35,784 nucleotides of DNA from Lachnospiraceae bacterium (GTDB lineage Bacteria; Bacillota; Clostridia; Lachnospirales; Lachnospiraceae). The stretch covers positions 1-35,784 of the forward strand of contig SFGF01000036.1 of the NCBI GenBank assembly GCA_004556655.1. The letters run 5' to 3'. Every line of letters starts with the position of its first letter. Position 1 is the first letter of the stretch. Positions 25,103-34,452 of this stretch are shown here, in pieces. A program made the translations under genes and the position numbers. Below the pieces are notes generated by a model. It made no database searches. It was not told the origin of the DNA and saw nothing but the letters and a program-made list of their open reading frames with translations.

Positions 25103-25294
25103 TCAATAGTTATACGCGCCTTCATAACGGTAACAACTTTCTTTTTTTCGGGAAAGCTCCGTGCAGGTGCTGCACCTGTCGCAGAATTCCTGTTCATAGC
25201 AGGTGGAGCAGACGCAGCCTTTGCATTTCTCCCGATGATAAGAAGAAGTACTGGAAAAAGGAACTTTTTCTTTATCAATATCCGGATTACTCAT
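25103..25294 (-). CDS. Small cysteine-rich protein (63 aa, 8 Cys)
   Basis: A real gene is supported by an AAGGAGGTG ribosome site 6 nt before the ATG, a TATAAT -10 on the minus strand (25323-25318) and its own terminator. The N-terminal 22 residues are polar. Cys fall at 24, 27, 29, 32, 38, 41, 44 and 54, a C-x2-C-x-C-x2-C-x5-C-x2-C-x2-C spacing with a final Cys after nine residues, suited to metal binding. There is no signal peptide or membrane segment. I do not recognise the family. It could be a zinc/iron-binding protein or a peptide precursor, but no modifying enzyme is nearby. Confidence 0.75.
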   Translation of the reverse strand: MSNPDIDKEKVPFSSTSSYHREKCKGCVCSTCYEQEFCDRCSTCTELSRKKESCYRYEGAYNY

Positions 25295-25359
25295 GATCGC
25301 ACCTCCTTTATAGCATCATTATAACGCTGCGGCAGGAGAATTACCAGATAATGTTTTTA

Positions 25360-25423
25360 GGATTTCGGAAGCGTGAAACGCAAAGAAATCCGTAAGCATC
25401 ATAGGGTCAAATGCTTTTGCCCC
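25360..25423. repeat. Two hairpins in the region upstream of lgt
   Basis: GGATTTC (25360-25366) pairs with GAAATCC (25385-25391), enclosing GCGT/ACGC (25371-25374/25378-25381). A second stem GGG-CAAA/TTTG-CCC follows at 25404-25423. On the minus strand this stretch can be read as part of a 94-codon frame with no ribosome site. I see no recognisable gene; it may be a decayed sequence or RNA structure. Confidence 0.4.
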
Positions 25424-25459
25424 CAACAACTTAATATTGGAAGGCACAAGATTTTGGTA

Positions 25460-25488
25460 ATGACAAGAACAGAGTTTTTCGTTATAAT
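25460..25488 (+). promoter_or_regulatory. Promoter of the lgt operon
   Basis: ATGACA (25460-25465), 17-nt spacer, TATAAT (25483-25488). This leaves a leader of about 75 nt before lgt, in which no known regulatory RNA was recognised. Confidence 0.7.
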
Positions 25489-25572
25489 AATGTGGTATAT
25501 AGCAAAGGGAAGATGACTCACGCCCACAGGCGTAGAGGAATAGTCCTAAATGGGAAAAGAGGATGACAGAAC

Positions 25573-26373
25573 ATGAAGAATGAATTATTTTCCATCGGAC
25601 CATTTACCGTCTATGGATATGGACTGATGATTGCAATCGGTATCATTGCAGCGTATCTCACCGGTGAATATCGGGCAAAAAAGCATAACCTGGATTCGGA
25701 TCAGATTTTTTCCATTGTAATCTGGGCCGTTGTTGGCGGACTTTTAGGAGCAAAAATCCTATATATTATTACACAGATCAAGGAAATAGCGGCAAATCCC
25801 CGGCTTCTGTTGGATGTGACAGATGGATTTGTTGTGTATGGAGGTATTATCGGGGGAATTCTTGCAGCTATGATTTACTGTCGGGTAAAGAAACTTCCGT
25901 TTTTAAAGTATTTTGATCTATTGATGCCGTCGGTAGCACTGGCTCAGGGATTTGGAAGAATCGGATGTTTTCTGGCGGGCTGCTGTTATGGGAAAGAAAC
26001 GGAAAATGCGATCGGAATTGTATTTCATGATTCTGCGTATGCTCCCAACGGTGTAAGTCTTCTGCCGACTCAGCTCATATCCAGTGGACTGAATTTTCTT
26101 CATTGCTTACTGCTGATATGGCTGACAAAGAAAAAGAAGGGAGACGGACAGATTGCGGGTCTGTATCTGGTGCTTTACAGTGTAGGAAGATTTATTCTGG
26201 AGTTTTTCAGAGGAGATTTAATCCGGGGTTCTGTAGGCGAATTATCTACCTCTCAGTTTATAGCGATTTTTGTATGTCTGGCCGGTGTTATACTGATTGC
26301 TGTACGAAACGGTAAGTTTGAGGAAAATCCTTCTGCGAAGAATGAATCAGAGGAAAATACGGCTGCAGTATAA
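25573..26373 (+). CDS. lgt: Prolipoprotein diacylglyceryl transferase
   Basis: A 266-residue, seven-helix enzyme that transfers a diacylglyceryl group from phosphatidylglycerol to the lipobox Cys of pre-lipoproteins such as the PepSY protein in this window. Conserved blocks: SIGPFTVYGYGLMIAIGI, GFVVYGGIIGG, the signature GRIGCFLAGCCYG and GRFILEFFRGD. The signature differs from the Gram-negative G-R-x-G-N-F-x-N-x-E form (Asn and Glu replaced), a variant I recall as common in Clostridia. The charged C-terminal tail is extra. Confidence 0.94.
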   Translation: MKNELFSIGPFTVYGYGLMIAIGIIAAYLTGEYRAKKHNLDSDQIFSIVIWAVVGGLLGAKILYIITQIKEIAANPRLLLDVTDGFVVYGGIIGGILAAMIYCRVKKLPFLKYFDLLMPSVALAQGFGRIGCFLAGCCYGKETENAIGIVFHDSAYAPNGVSLLPTQLISSGLNFLHCLLLIWLTKKKKGDGQIAGLYLVLYSVGRFILEFFRGDLIRGSVGELSTSQFIAIFVCLAGVILIAVRNGKFEENPSAKNESEENTAAV

Positions 26374-26390
26374 AAAGAGGAGCGGTGAAT

Positions 26391-27155
26391 ATGGAAGAAT
26401 CCTATAAAAGCTTTGCCCGTGTCTATGATATGTTCATGGATAATATTGACTATCCACTGTGGTGTGAATATCTGACCGGACTTTTGGAAGAATATGGTGT
26501 AGAGGATGGACTGGTCCTGGAACTGGGCTGCGGAACAGGTAGCATGACAGAGCTTCTTGCCCAAAAAGGTTATGACATGATCGGAATTGACAATTCTCCG
26601 GATATGCTGGAGATTGCCATGGAAAAAAGAGAAGAATCCGGTCATGATATTTTGTATCTGCAGCAGGATATGCGAGAATTTGAACTATATGGCACTGTCA
26701 GGGGAATCGTCAGTGTCTGTGACTCCATGAATTATGTTCTGGAGGAAGAAGAGCTTCTTCAGGTTTTCCGACTGGTTAATAATTATCTGGATCCCGGCGG
26801 CATTTTTATATTTGATCTGAATACTCTTTACAAATATGAAAATCTGATCGGGGATACGACCATAGCGGAAAATCGGGAGGAAGGAAGTTTTATCTGGGAA
26901 AATTATTATGATGAAGAAACCCGGGTCAACGAATATGCTTTAACTCTGTTTATTCAGGAAAGCGAAGATCTATATCGAAAGTATGAAGAGTTTCATTACC
27001 AGAAAGCTTATGAGATACAGAATGTGATCGGATTGTTGGAAGAGGCAGGTCTGGAATTTGTGGCAGTGTATGATGCATTTACTCATGAAACACCCCGCCC
27101 GGACAGCGAAAGAATTTATCTGATTGCAAGGGAATGTGGAAAAAAGATTCCGTAA
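26391..27155 (+). CDS. Class I SAM-dependent methyltransferase
   Basis: A 254-residue cytosolic enzyme. Motif I is VLELGCGTGSMTELL near residues 42-56, with the acidic end of beta-2 in IGIDNSP and a motif-IV-like VSVCDSMNYV. The C-terminal half is the insertion typical of the Methyltransf_25/YcgJ-like group. GTG at 26385 is possible, but AGAGGAG spacing favours ATG 26391. It follows lgt by 17 nt, in the same operon. Substrate unknown. Confidence 0.88.
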   Translation: MEESYKSFARVYDMFMDNIDYPLWCEYLTGLLEEYGVEDGLVLELGCGTGSMTELLAQKGYDMIGIDNSPDMLEIAMEKREESGHDILYLQQDMREFELYGTVRGIVSVCDSMNYVLEEEELLQVFRLVNNYLDPGGIFIFDLNTLYKYENLIGDTTIAENREEGSFIWENYYDEETRVNEYALTLFIQESEDLYRKYEEFHYQKAYEIQNVIGLLEEAGLEFVAVYDAFTHETPRPDSERIYLIARECGKKIP

Positions 27156-27189
27156 TATGTGCGTAATGCAGTAAGGAAAGGAAAAACAG

Positions 27190-27846
27190 ATGGAACACAA
27201 ACCGATTGACTGGACGTTGGAGGATCTGCTGGTATTGGCGGAAAACGGAGAGAAAAATGTCCAGTATGCTATTGGATTTTATTATGAAAACGGAATTCAT
27301 ACCTGTGTGAATCATCAGGCAGCAGTGGAATGGTATGAGAAAGCTGCCGGACAGGGGCACCCGGAGGCACAGCTGCATCTGGGGCTCTTGTGTGCACAGG
27401 GAAAAGGATGCAGCCAGGATTATAAAAAGGCTTTTTCGTGGCTAAAGAGGGCTGCGGATCAGGGAAATGCAAATGCTCAGTACAATGTGGGACGCTGTTA
27501 TGAAGAAGGGCTGGGTGTCACGAAGGATATTTCCAAAGCAATCTCCTGGTTTTCCAAAGCGGCGAAGAAAGAGGAGTATCGGGCAGTTTGCTGTATGGGG
27601 ATGTATTATCTCTCCGGTATCTGTGTTGAAAAGAATGAGAAAAAAGCATTTGCCTGTTTTGAGAAGGCTGCGAAAGCAGGAATTCCGGTGGGACAGTATA
27701 ATCTGGCGATTTTGTATCAGTTCGGTACCGGGGTGGAGCAGAATTCGGAACAGGCAAATTATTGGATGACGAAAGCGGCGCAGCAGGGATTTTCTCTGGC
27801 CGTGGAGGCATTAACACAGGAGAAAGAAAATGAGGAGAATGCGTGA
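27190..27846 (+). CDS. Sel1-repeat (SLR) protein
   Basis: A 218-residue protein made of about five Sel1-like repeats (36-residue TPR relatives) between residues 25 and 205, e.g. AVEWYEKAAGQGHPEAQ, AFSWLKRAADQGNANAQ, AISWFSKAAKK, AFACFEKAAKAGIP and YWMTKAAQQG. It lacks a signal peptide, so it is probably a cytosolic scaffold. The stop overlaps the hslO start (TGATG). No catalytic domain is seen. Confidence 0.92.
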   Translation: MEHKPIDWTLEDLLVLAENGEKNVQYAIGFYYENGIHTCVNHQAAVEWYEKAAGQGHPEAQLHLGLLCAQGKGCSQDYKKAFSWLKRAADQGNANAQYNVGRCYEEGLGVTKDISKAISWFSKAAKKEEYRAVCCMGMYYLSGICVEKNEKKAFACFEKAAKAGIPVGQYNLAILYQFGTGVEQNSEQANYWMTKAAQQGFSLAVEALTQEKENEENA

Positions 27847-28724
27847 TGAGTGATTATATTATAAGAGCAACAGCAGCAGACAGTCAGATTCGTGCTTTTG
27901 CTGCAACAACAAAAGAGGTAGTGGAGACCGCCAGAAAAGCTCACAATACCAGTCCGGTATCTACCGCAGCGCTGGGGCGGCTGCTTACAGGCGGTGCCAT
28001 GATGGGTGTGATGATGAAGGGAGACGATATCCTGACTCTTCAGATCAAATGCAGCGGTCCCATCGGTGGGCTTACCGTGACAGCGGATTCCAGAGGAAAT
28101 GTAAAAGGATATGTAAATAATCCGCAGGTGATGCTTCCGGCAAATGCGAAAGGAAAACTGGATGTAGGAAAAGCTTTAGATCTGGGTATACTGAGTGTAA
28201 TTAAAGACATGGGACTGAAAGAACCCTATGTGGGACAGGTGGAACTGAAAACAGGAGAGATTGCAGATGATCTGACCTATTATTTTGCCAGCAGTGAACA
28301 GGTGCCGTCTGCCGTAGGTTTGGGAGTACTGATGGAGAAAAATAATACAGTCCGTCAGGCAGGAGGCTTTATCATTCAGCTTATGCCTTTTGCAGAGGAG
28401 AAAGTGATCGCACAGTTGGAAAAGAATCTGGCAGAAGTAACTTCTGTCACAGAACTTCTGGATCAGGGCTGTACACCGGAGATGATTCTGGAAAAACTGC
28501 TGGGTAACCTGGGACTGGAGATCAATGAAAGGACAGAGACAGCTTTCCATTGTAATTGCGATAAAGTGCGTGTGGGGAAAGTACTGATCAGTCTTGGAGA
28601 AAAAGAATTGCAGCAGATGATTGATGAAGGAAATGAAATTGAGCTGAATTGTCATTTCTGCAATACCAATTATACATTCAGTGTGGATGAATTGAAAGAA
28701 TTACTGACACTGGCAAAGAAATAA
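27846..28724 (+). CDS. hslO: Redox-regulated chaperone Hsp33
   Basis: A 292-residue chaperone activated by oxidation and unfolding. The core domain (about 1-230) carries GLTVTADSRGNVKGYVNNP and MEKNNTVRQAGGFIIQLMP. The C-terminal zinc centre uses C-x-C (FHCNCDKV) and C-x2-C (NCHFCN), all four Cys present. ATG 27846 overlaps the upstream TGA by one base; GTG 27843 lies one codon earlier and is less likely. Length fits the family. Confidence 0.96.
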   Translation: MSDYIIRATAADSQIRAFAATTKEVVETARKAHNTSPVSTAALGRLLTGGAMMGVMMKGDDILTLQIKCSGPIGGLTVTADSRGNVKGYVNNPQVMLPANAKGKLDVGKALDLGILSVIKDMGLKEPYVGQVELKTGEIADDLTYYFASSEQVPSAVGLGVLMEKNNTVRQAGGFIIQLMPFAEEKVIAQLEKNLAEVTSVTELLDQGCTPEMILEKLLGNLGLEINERTETAFHCNCDKVRVGKVLISLGEKELQQMIDEGNEIELNCHFCNTNYTFSVDELKELLTLAKK

Positions 28725-28760
28725 GAAGTGTGCCGGGGAACAGGCAGAGAGGGATAAAAT

Positions 28761-30683
28761 ATGAAGAATGGTTTTATTAAAATGGCAGCCGGAACACCCA
28801 AGATTCAGGTGGCTGACTGTATTCATAACACGGAAGAAATTCTTCGTTTGATAAAGGAAATGGAACAGGCTGGTGCTAAGATCATGGGATTTCCGGAACT
28901 TTGTATCACCGGATATACCTGCCGTGATCTGTTCTGGCAGAATGTTTTACTGGAAAGTGCAAAGAACAGACTTCTGTGGCTGGCAGGTCAGACAAATGAT
29001 GTGGATGCACTGATCATAGTCGGACTGCCGATGGAAGTGGAGGGAAAGCTGTATAACGTAGCTGCCATCTTAAATAGAGGCAAGATTCTTGGGCTTGTGC
29101 CGAAGACGAATCTGCCTAATTATGCAGAATATTATGAGGCACGCCAGTTTACTCCTGCAGATGATAAGATGCGCGAAGTGTGTCTGGAGGGAGAAAATGT
29201 GCCATTTGGGACCAATCTGATTTTTTCCTGTAAGCAGATGGCTGAACTGCAGATTGCTGTGGAAATCTGTGAAGATCTGTGGGTGCCGAATCCGCCCAGT
29301 ATCCGTCATGCTCTGGCAGGGGCCAATGTACTCATCAATCTGTCAGCCGGTGATGAGATTACAGGAAAGGATAAATATCGCCGGGAACTGGTGAACGGAC
29401 AGTCTGCCCGACTGGTGTGTGCTTACCTGTATGCTACAGCCGGTGAGGGAGAGTCTTCTACCGATCTGGTATTTGGAGGTCATAACCTGATTTGTGAAAA
29501 TGGTTCTGTACTGGCAGAGGCAAAGCGTTTTGTCAATGAGACCATTTACGGGGATGTGGATGTAAAACGACTGACTGCCGAGAGAAGAAGAATGACTACA
29601 TTTCCGGCGGCAGACAGGGAAGGATATCGGACAGTATCTTTTGAACTGAGACGGGAAGATACCCGACTGACAAGAGTATTTCCGGCAAAGCCTTTCGTAC
29701 CGTCCAATAAAGCAGAACGGGAAAAACGGTGTGATGAGATCCTTTCTATCCAGGCTATGGGCCTGAAAAAACGTCTGGAGCATACCCATTGCCAGAGTGC
29801 AGTGCTGGGGATTTCCGGAGGCTTAGATTCTACCTTGGCTCTTTTGGTGACGGCAAGAGCTTTTGATTATCTGCATATGGAAAGATCAAAGATTACGGCA
29901 GTTACCATGCCATGCTTTGGTACAACAGACCGCACCTATCGCAATGCCTGTGAACTGACAAAGAAGCTGGGAGCAACGCTCAGAGAAGTTGATATAAAAG
30001 AAGCTGTCAATATTCATTTCCGTGATATTGGTCATAATCCGGAAAAGCATGATGTAACGTATGAGAATTGTCAGGCCAGAGAGAGAACGCAGGTGATCAT
30101 GGATATTGCCAATCAGACCGGCGGCATGGTGATCGGAACGGGAGACCTTTCTGAACTGGCCCTGGGATGGGCCACCTACAATGGTGATCATATGTCTATG
30201 TATGGAGTAAATGCTTCAATTCCCAAGACTCTGGTACGTCATCTGGTACGCTATTTTGCGGATACCTGCGGGGATGTAGAGTTATCAAATATTTTGCTGG
30301 ATGTTCTGGATACACCGGTGAGTCCGGAACTGCTTCCGCCCAAGGATGGAGAGATTGCACAGAAGACAGAAGATCTGGTGGGACCGTATGAACTTCATGA
30401 TTTCTTCCTTTATTATATGCTGCGTGCGGGATATGAGCCGGATAAGATTTACCGGATTGCCTGCAAGACATTTGATGGGGTATATGAGAAAGAAGTTATT
30501 TTAAAATGGCTGAAGAATTTTTATCGTAGATTTTTCATGCAGCAGTTTAAACGTTCCTGTCTGCCGGATGGCCCGAAAGTGGGAACCGTGGCAGTGTCAC
30601 CAAGAGGCGATCTTCGTATGCCAAGTGATGCCAGTGCCAGAATCTGGCTGGATGAGGTGGAAAAGTTGGGAGAAAGAATCTAG
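28761..30683 (+). CDS. nadE: Glutamine-dependent NAD+ synthetase
   Basis: A 640-residue two-domain enzyme making NAD+ from deamido-NAD+, ATP and glutamine. The N-terminal nitrilase-type glutaminase domain keeps the triad: Glu in GFPELCITGY, Lys in VPKTNLPNY and Cys in VEICEDLWVP. The C-terminal synthetase domain has the ATP-pyrophosphatase loop GISGGLDST and GTGDLSELALGW. Length is typical for the long eukaryote/Mycobacterium-like form. GAGAGGGAT ribosome site precedes the ATG. Confidence 0.96.
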   Translation: MKNGFIKMAAGTPKIQVADCIHNTEEILRLIKEMEQAGAKIMGFPELCITGYTCRDLFWQNVLLESAKNRLLWLAGQTNDVDALIIVGLPMEVEGKLYNVAAILNRGKILGLVPKTNLPNYAEYYEARQFTPADDKMREVCLEGENVPFGTNLIFSCKQMAELQIAVEICEDLWVPNPPSIRHALAGANVLINLSAGDEITGKDKYRRELVNGQSARLVCAYLYATAGEGESSTDLVFGGHNLICENGSVLAEAKRFVNETIYGDVDVKRLTAERRRMTTFPAADREGYRTVSFELRREDTRLTRVFPAKPFVPSNKAEREKRCDEILSIQAMGLKKRLEHTHCQSAVLGISGGLDSTLALLVTARAFDYLHMERSKITAVTMPCFGTTDRTYRNACELTKKLGATLREVDIKEAVNIHFRDIGHNPEKHDVTYENCQARERTQVIMDIANQTGGMVIGTGDLSELALGWATYNGDHMSMYGVNASIPKTLVRHLVRYFADTCGDVELSNILLDVLDTPVSPELLPPKDGEIAQKTEDLVGPYELHDFFLYYMLRAGYEPDKIYRIACKTFDGVYEKEVILKWLKNFYRRFFMQQFKRSCLPDGPKVGTVAVSPRGDLRMPSDASARIWLDEVEKLGERI

Positions 30684-30731
30684 GAAAGCTGTGTGCAGTA
30701 ACAAGATAGATGATAATAAAGGGGGAGTTAT

Positions 30732-31637
30732 ATGTTGCAGGATTTAATGAAAGATGCAGGATTTCCGCAGGATGCGATAGAGGAACTGCTGGGATTAGAA
30801 GAACGGCTGGAGAAAGAAGATAAGTGGAATCGAATATCGGATATGGCACAGAAAATTATGGATTCATTGTCGGAAAAAGATATTCTGGTGAAAACACTGA
30901 AGGAAACTGAAAGCTGGGAAGAAGAGCTGGGGATTCACCGATATACGTTGGATCTTTTAGTACTGCTCTGCTGCTGGCAGATTTTGGAGGGTCGATACAG
31001 AGAAAGAAAACTTTCCATGGAAATTTTCAAAAATTCACTGCGGGATCTGGAGTTTAAGAGAAAAGAATGCCAGGATGTCTATGGAGTGAATGGGATTTTT
31101 GTGGGATTCTGGTATGAACGGTTTTTTGATATTTCCCGGTTTGCACTGGGGAGACTTCAGTTTGAGCTGATTCCGTATCCGTTTGAAAAAGAATATACGG
31201 AAAAAGGCCGGACAGTGCGAAAAGGCGATACAGTGATCAATATGCACATTCCTTCGGACGGTCCCCTGCGAAAAGAAGATGCAGATGCCGCCTTTCAGAT
31301 GGCAGAGGATTTTTACAGAGGAAAACTGACGGACGGGAAAACACCGGATGCCTATATTTCCGAAGAGCCGGCGGCATTTATGATGGAATCCTGGCTGCTG
31401 GATCCGGATCTGATGAATCTTTTGCCAGAGGGAAATCTGAAAAACTTTGTTGAAAGATTTACACTGCTTACTTATGAAAAGGCAGAGCAGTTTGGGGATG
31501 GCTGGAGAGTTTTTCAGAATGAGTGGAAAAAAACTCCGGAAGAACTTCCCCGCCGGACAAAACTGCAGAAAGCCATTGCAGACTATCTGCAGAAAGGCGG
31601 AAAACTCGGAGAAGGGTATGGTATTTTCGTGCGTTAG
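30732..31637 (+). CDS. GNAT-like acyltransferase domain protein (NAT_N/GNAT_C type)
   Basis: A 301-residue protein. An N-terminal helical half (about 1-130) precedes a GNAT-like C-terminal domain marked by FALGRLQFELIPY, VINMHIPSDGPLRKED and a late ESWLLDPDL stretch. I assign these from memory to the acyltransferase-like DUF5596/GNAT_C pair found in many Clostridia. No known substrate. A GGGGGAG ribosome site precedes the ATG. It ends the lgt-to-nadE run. Confidence 0.75.
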   Translation: MLQDLMKDAGFPQDAIEELLGLEERLEKEDKWNRISDMAQKIMDSLSEKDILVKTLKETESWEEELGIHRYTLDLLVLLCCWQILEGRYRERKLSMEIFKNSLRDLEFKRKECQDVYGVNGIFVGFWYERFFDISRFALGRLQFELIPYPFEKEYTEKGRTVRKGDTVINMHIPSDGPLRKEDADAAFQMAEDFYRGKLTDGKTPDAYISEEPAAFMMESWLLDPDLMNLLPEGNLKNFVERFTLLTYEKAEQFGDGWRVFQNEWKKTPEELPRRTKLQKAIADYLQKGGKLGEGYGIFVR

Positions 31638-31678
31638 ATATGGGCAGACAGCTGTGAAGTGAATTCTGTGTACATCGT

Positions 31679-32131
31679 TCATGATTCAGGGGTGGCTTTG
31701 GCAAGTGCTGATTTGATGGCTTCCAAAAGAAGCATGGAGGTGTATTTGCTGTCATCCTCATATGTAATGTTATCGGTTGATTGCGTGGCGTAGATCTGAG
31801 TTGCCAGATTTTCCAGTGCAGGCTCCACCAACGGATACATGGCAGTAGTAGCTTCGCTCAGATTTACCAGTTCGATGGAATTGATATGATTGCTGTCTAC
31901 AGTAACCTGGACATCGAAACTGTTGTCATTCAGCTCTATGGCGGTAGTATAGACCCCGGCCACATATTGGTCAGGTTCTGCCGTCTGAGCTGTGGCAGCG
32001 GTTTCCATGTCCTTTTTTGGTCCGAACATAATTACAAGGAGAGCAATCATCAATATAGCAAGAATAAGAAAAGCAACGGTGTAGATTACTTCCTTCATAT
32101 GTAATACAACAATTTTGGTTTTGGAACTCAT
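31679..32131 (-). CDS. Membrane-anchored FMN-binding-like protein
   Basis: A 150-residue protein with one N-terminal transmembrane segment (about 18-37) and an exported domain. The exported part, GVYTTAIELNDNSFDVQVTV, H-I-N-S-I-E-L, then QIYATQSTDN with YTSMLLLEAIKSALAKA, follows the FMN-binding domain (PF04205) plan. The canonical S-G-A-T flavinylation motif is replaced by EDDSKYTS, so covalent FMN attachment is unlikely. GTG 32137 is in frame but AAGGAG spacing favours ATG at 32131. Confidence 0.65.
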   Translation of the reverse strand: MSSKTKIVVLHMKEVIYTVAFLILAILMIALLVIMFGPKKDMETAATAQTAEPDQYVAGVYTTAIELNDNSFDVQVTVDSNHINSIELVNLSEATTAMYPLVEPALENLATQIYATQSTDNITYEDDSKYTSMLLLEAIKSALAKATPES

Positions 32132-32212
32132 ATACACACTCCTTTTACGGACATTTGTTTTTCTATATCTTATGTGCGAAGGAAAAATATATACCCGGAT
32201 TAGAGATTTTAT

Positions 32213-34393
32213 TTAGTACTTTTTGATGTCACTATAAAAATAGTAGGTTCCCGCAGTTACCTGATGGCTGACCCCATCAATGATAATGGTTGTATCTACA
32301 GGAGTAGTGATTTCATATCTCCAGAAGTTTTCTTCTTGTTTCCATTCGGAAGACACCAGTCCGTGTCTGGTTTCAATGGATGCTTTTAACCAGTCAAGGC
32401 GTGTGTCTGGATAAGGCTCGATCAGGATTTTTTCATAGCCGGGTGCGGATTCTACGGTATTGATTCCGGCAGCTACTGTGTAGATCCAGTCTGCCACAGA
32501 ACCGTAGGCATAATGGTTGTAGGAGTTCATGTCAGCACTCCAGAAATTGCCGTCTTCCATGATACCATCCCAATGTTCCCAGATAGTGGTAGCACCTTTT
32601 GTTACCGGATAAAGCCAGGATGGATATTCTTCCCGTAATAATAAAGTGTAAGCCAGATCCAGATGACCGTACTTACTGAGGACATGTAACAGATACGGTG
32701 TACCCACAAATCCGGTTTCCAGATGATTGCCGCAGTTAACAATCATTTTGGCCAGTTGGTCAGCAGCAGCCTGACAGTCCTTAGCCAGTTGGAAATGAGC
32801 CGCAAGAACACATTCTGTCTGTGTATGGTAAATGGGATATTGGTTGCGGAAAGCGTTCACAATATCGGCATACAGCTTTTCAAATTCAGATACATCTTCT
32901 CCTAACACGTTACCTGCCTTGATTACCAGAGATGTGGAATATGCATAAAATGCAGAAGCGATGAAGGATTCATCGCTGGAACCTTTATAACTTCCCGATG
33001 GTGCATCCAGACCAAGCCAATCCCCATAGTGTTCACCGCCGGTCCATAAATATGGAGTTGTGGTATGTGTAGTAATATAATTTACCCATTTTTTCATGCT
33101 GGTAAATTGCTGCTTCAGAATATCGGTATTGCCGTATGCAAGATATACGGTCCATGGACAGATCGTTGCGGCATCACCCCAGGCAGAACTTGCATTTGTA
33201 TTTTGCAGTAAGTCAGGAATTACGTGACCTACATAACCATTTTCCGGTTGGTCGGCGGCCAGATCGGCAAGCCATTTGGTATAGAATTTTTCGGCATCAT
33301 AATTCAGACAGGCTGTGCGGACAAATACCTGCGCATCCCCGGTCCATCCCAGACGTTCGTCTCTCTGTGGACAGTCTGTTGGCACATCTACAAAATTTCC
33401 TTTCTGTCCCCAGATGATATTAGAAAAAAGCTTGTTCAGTTTTGTGTTGGAACAACTGAAATAGCCGGTACGTTTCATGTCCGAATGAACAGCAATAGCG
33501 GTGAATGTGTCCAGAGTCACTTTGTCGGTTCCACCCGGAAACTCATTGACCCGAATATAACGGAAACCCCAGAAGGTTAACTTTGGCTTGTAAGTCTGTT
33601 TCCCGTCACAGCAAATATAACGATACTGAGCTTTGGCAGAACGGTAGTTTTCCGTATAGAAGTTGCCCTCTTTATCCATAACTTCGGCAAAGGAAAGATC
33701 CAGAACATCTCCTGTTTTCCCTTCCAGTGTGGATTCTACGTAACCAGTCACTTCCTGACCAAAATCAATCACAGTTTCTCCTTTGGGAGTTGTAAAAATG
33801 CGGGCAGCTGCGATATGTTCCTGTTCACGGATTTCCTCGCCCTGCTGAGGAATCAGTGTATCAGAAGGACCCTGAAAGCAGACGGCGTTACGATCAAAGG
33901 TCGATTCATAAGAAGCATCGTAGATTTCCCCGTCATATATTTCCGAAAACCGAACTTTGCTTTCTGCGTACTTCCAGGTTTCATCGGAAATGATGGTTTC
34001 ACAGGTACCGTCTGCATATTCAAGAATCAGCTGAACAAGAAGACCTGCAGGCTGTTTCATCAGTGACTCCTGATAGGGAGAGGCTGCAAAGCCGGGCATA
34101 GGGCTGCGGTACCATCCTTTGCCGACGGTAATAGTGAGCCGGTTATTCTCTTCTAAAAGTTCAGTGACATCATAGGTCTGATATTGAAGTCTTTTGTGGT
34201 AAGCAGTCCATCCCGGAGCAAGTACAAAATCTCCTATACGTTTCTGGTTCAACATGGCTTCATAAACTCCCAGGGCTGTGATTGCCATAGTAGCTTTTTT
34301 AATTGTACCGGATAAGGAAAAATTCTTTAAGAATATGGGTGCGGCATCACCGGTATCAATACCCGGTTTGATCCATTTTGCTTTCCAGTTCAT
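32213..34393 (-). CDS. Alpha-L-rhamnosidase, glycoside hydrolase family 78
   Basis: A 726-residue enzyme removing terminal alpha-L-rhamnose from plant glycosides and glycans. Order: N-terminal beta domains (MAITALGVYEAMLNQKRIGD, LAPGWTAYHKRLQYQTYDV), a carbohydrate-binding-like domain with GQEVTGYVE, the (alpha/alpha)6 catalytic barrel with the acid/base region DCPQRDERLGWTGDAQVF and general base region TIWEHWDGI, and a C-terminal beta domain. There is no signal peptide, so it is cytoplasmic and would act on imported rhamnosides. AAGGAGGTAATT ribosome site. Divergent from an AraC regulator that is its likely activator. Confidence 0.95.
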   Translation of the reverse strand: MNWKAKWIKPGIDTGDAAPIFLKNFSLSGTIKKATMAITALGVYEAMLNQKRIGDFVLAPGWTAYHKRLQYQTYDVTELLEENNRLTITVGKGWYRSPMPGFAASPYQESLMKQPAGLLVQLILEYADGTCETIISDETWKYAESKVRFSEIYDGEIYDASYESTFDRNAVCFQGPSDTLIPQQGEEIREQEHIAAARIFTTPKGETVIDFGQEVTGYVESTLEGKTGDVLDLSFAEVMDKEGNFYTENYRSAKAQYRYICCDGKQTYKPKLTFWGFRYIRVNEFPGGTDKVTLDTFTAIAVHSDMKRTGYFSCSNTKLNKLFSNIIWGQKGNFVDVPTDCPQRDERLGWTGDAQVFVRTACLNYDAEKFYTKWLADLAADQPENGYVGHVIPDLLQNTNASSAWGDAATICPWTVYLAYGNTDILKQQFTSMKKWVNYITTHTTTPYLWTGGEHYGDWLGLDAPSGSYKGSSDESFIASAFYAYSTSLVIKAGNVLGEDVSEFEKLYADIVNAFRNQYPIYHTQTECVLAAHFQLAKDCQAAADQLAKMIVNCGNHLETGFVGTPYLLHVLSKYGHLDLAYTLLLREEYPSWLYPVTKGATTIWEHWDGIMEDGNFWSADMNSYNHYAYGSVADWIYTVAAGINTVESAPGYEKILIEPYPDTRLDWLKASIETRHGLVSSEWKQEENFWRYEITTPVDTTIIIDGVSHQVTAGTYYFYSDIKKY

Positions 34394-34452
34394 AATGTAA
34401 TTACCTCCTTTTTGAAATAGAACGAAATTGTATGAATTCTATAAAGCTTTCT

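Noticed and set aside
25319..25603. 94-codon minus-strand frame upstream of lgt
   Set aside because: Runs against the start of lgt, lacks a ribosome site and contains two plus-strand hairpins; could be decayed sequence but cannot be supported as a gene.
27190..27846. Sel1-repeat DNA as tandem nucleotide repeats
   Set aside because: The repetition is at protein level (about 36 residues, degenerate), not a DNA satellite.
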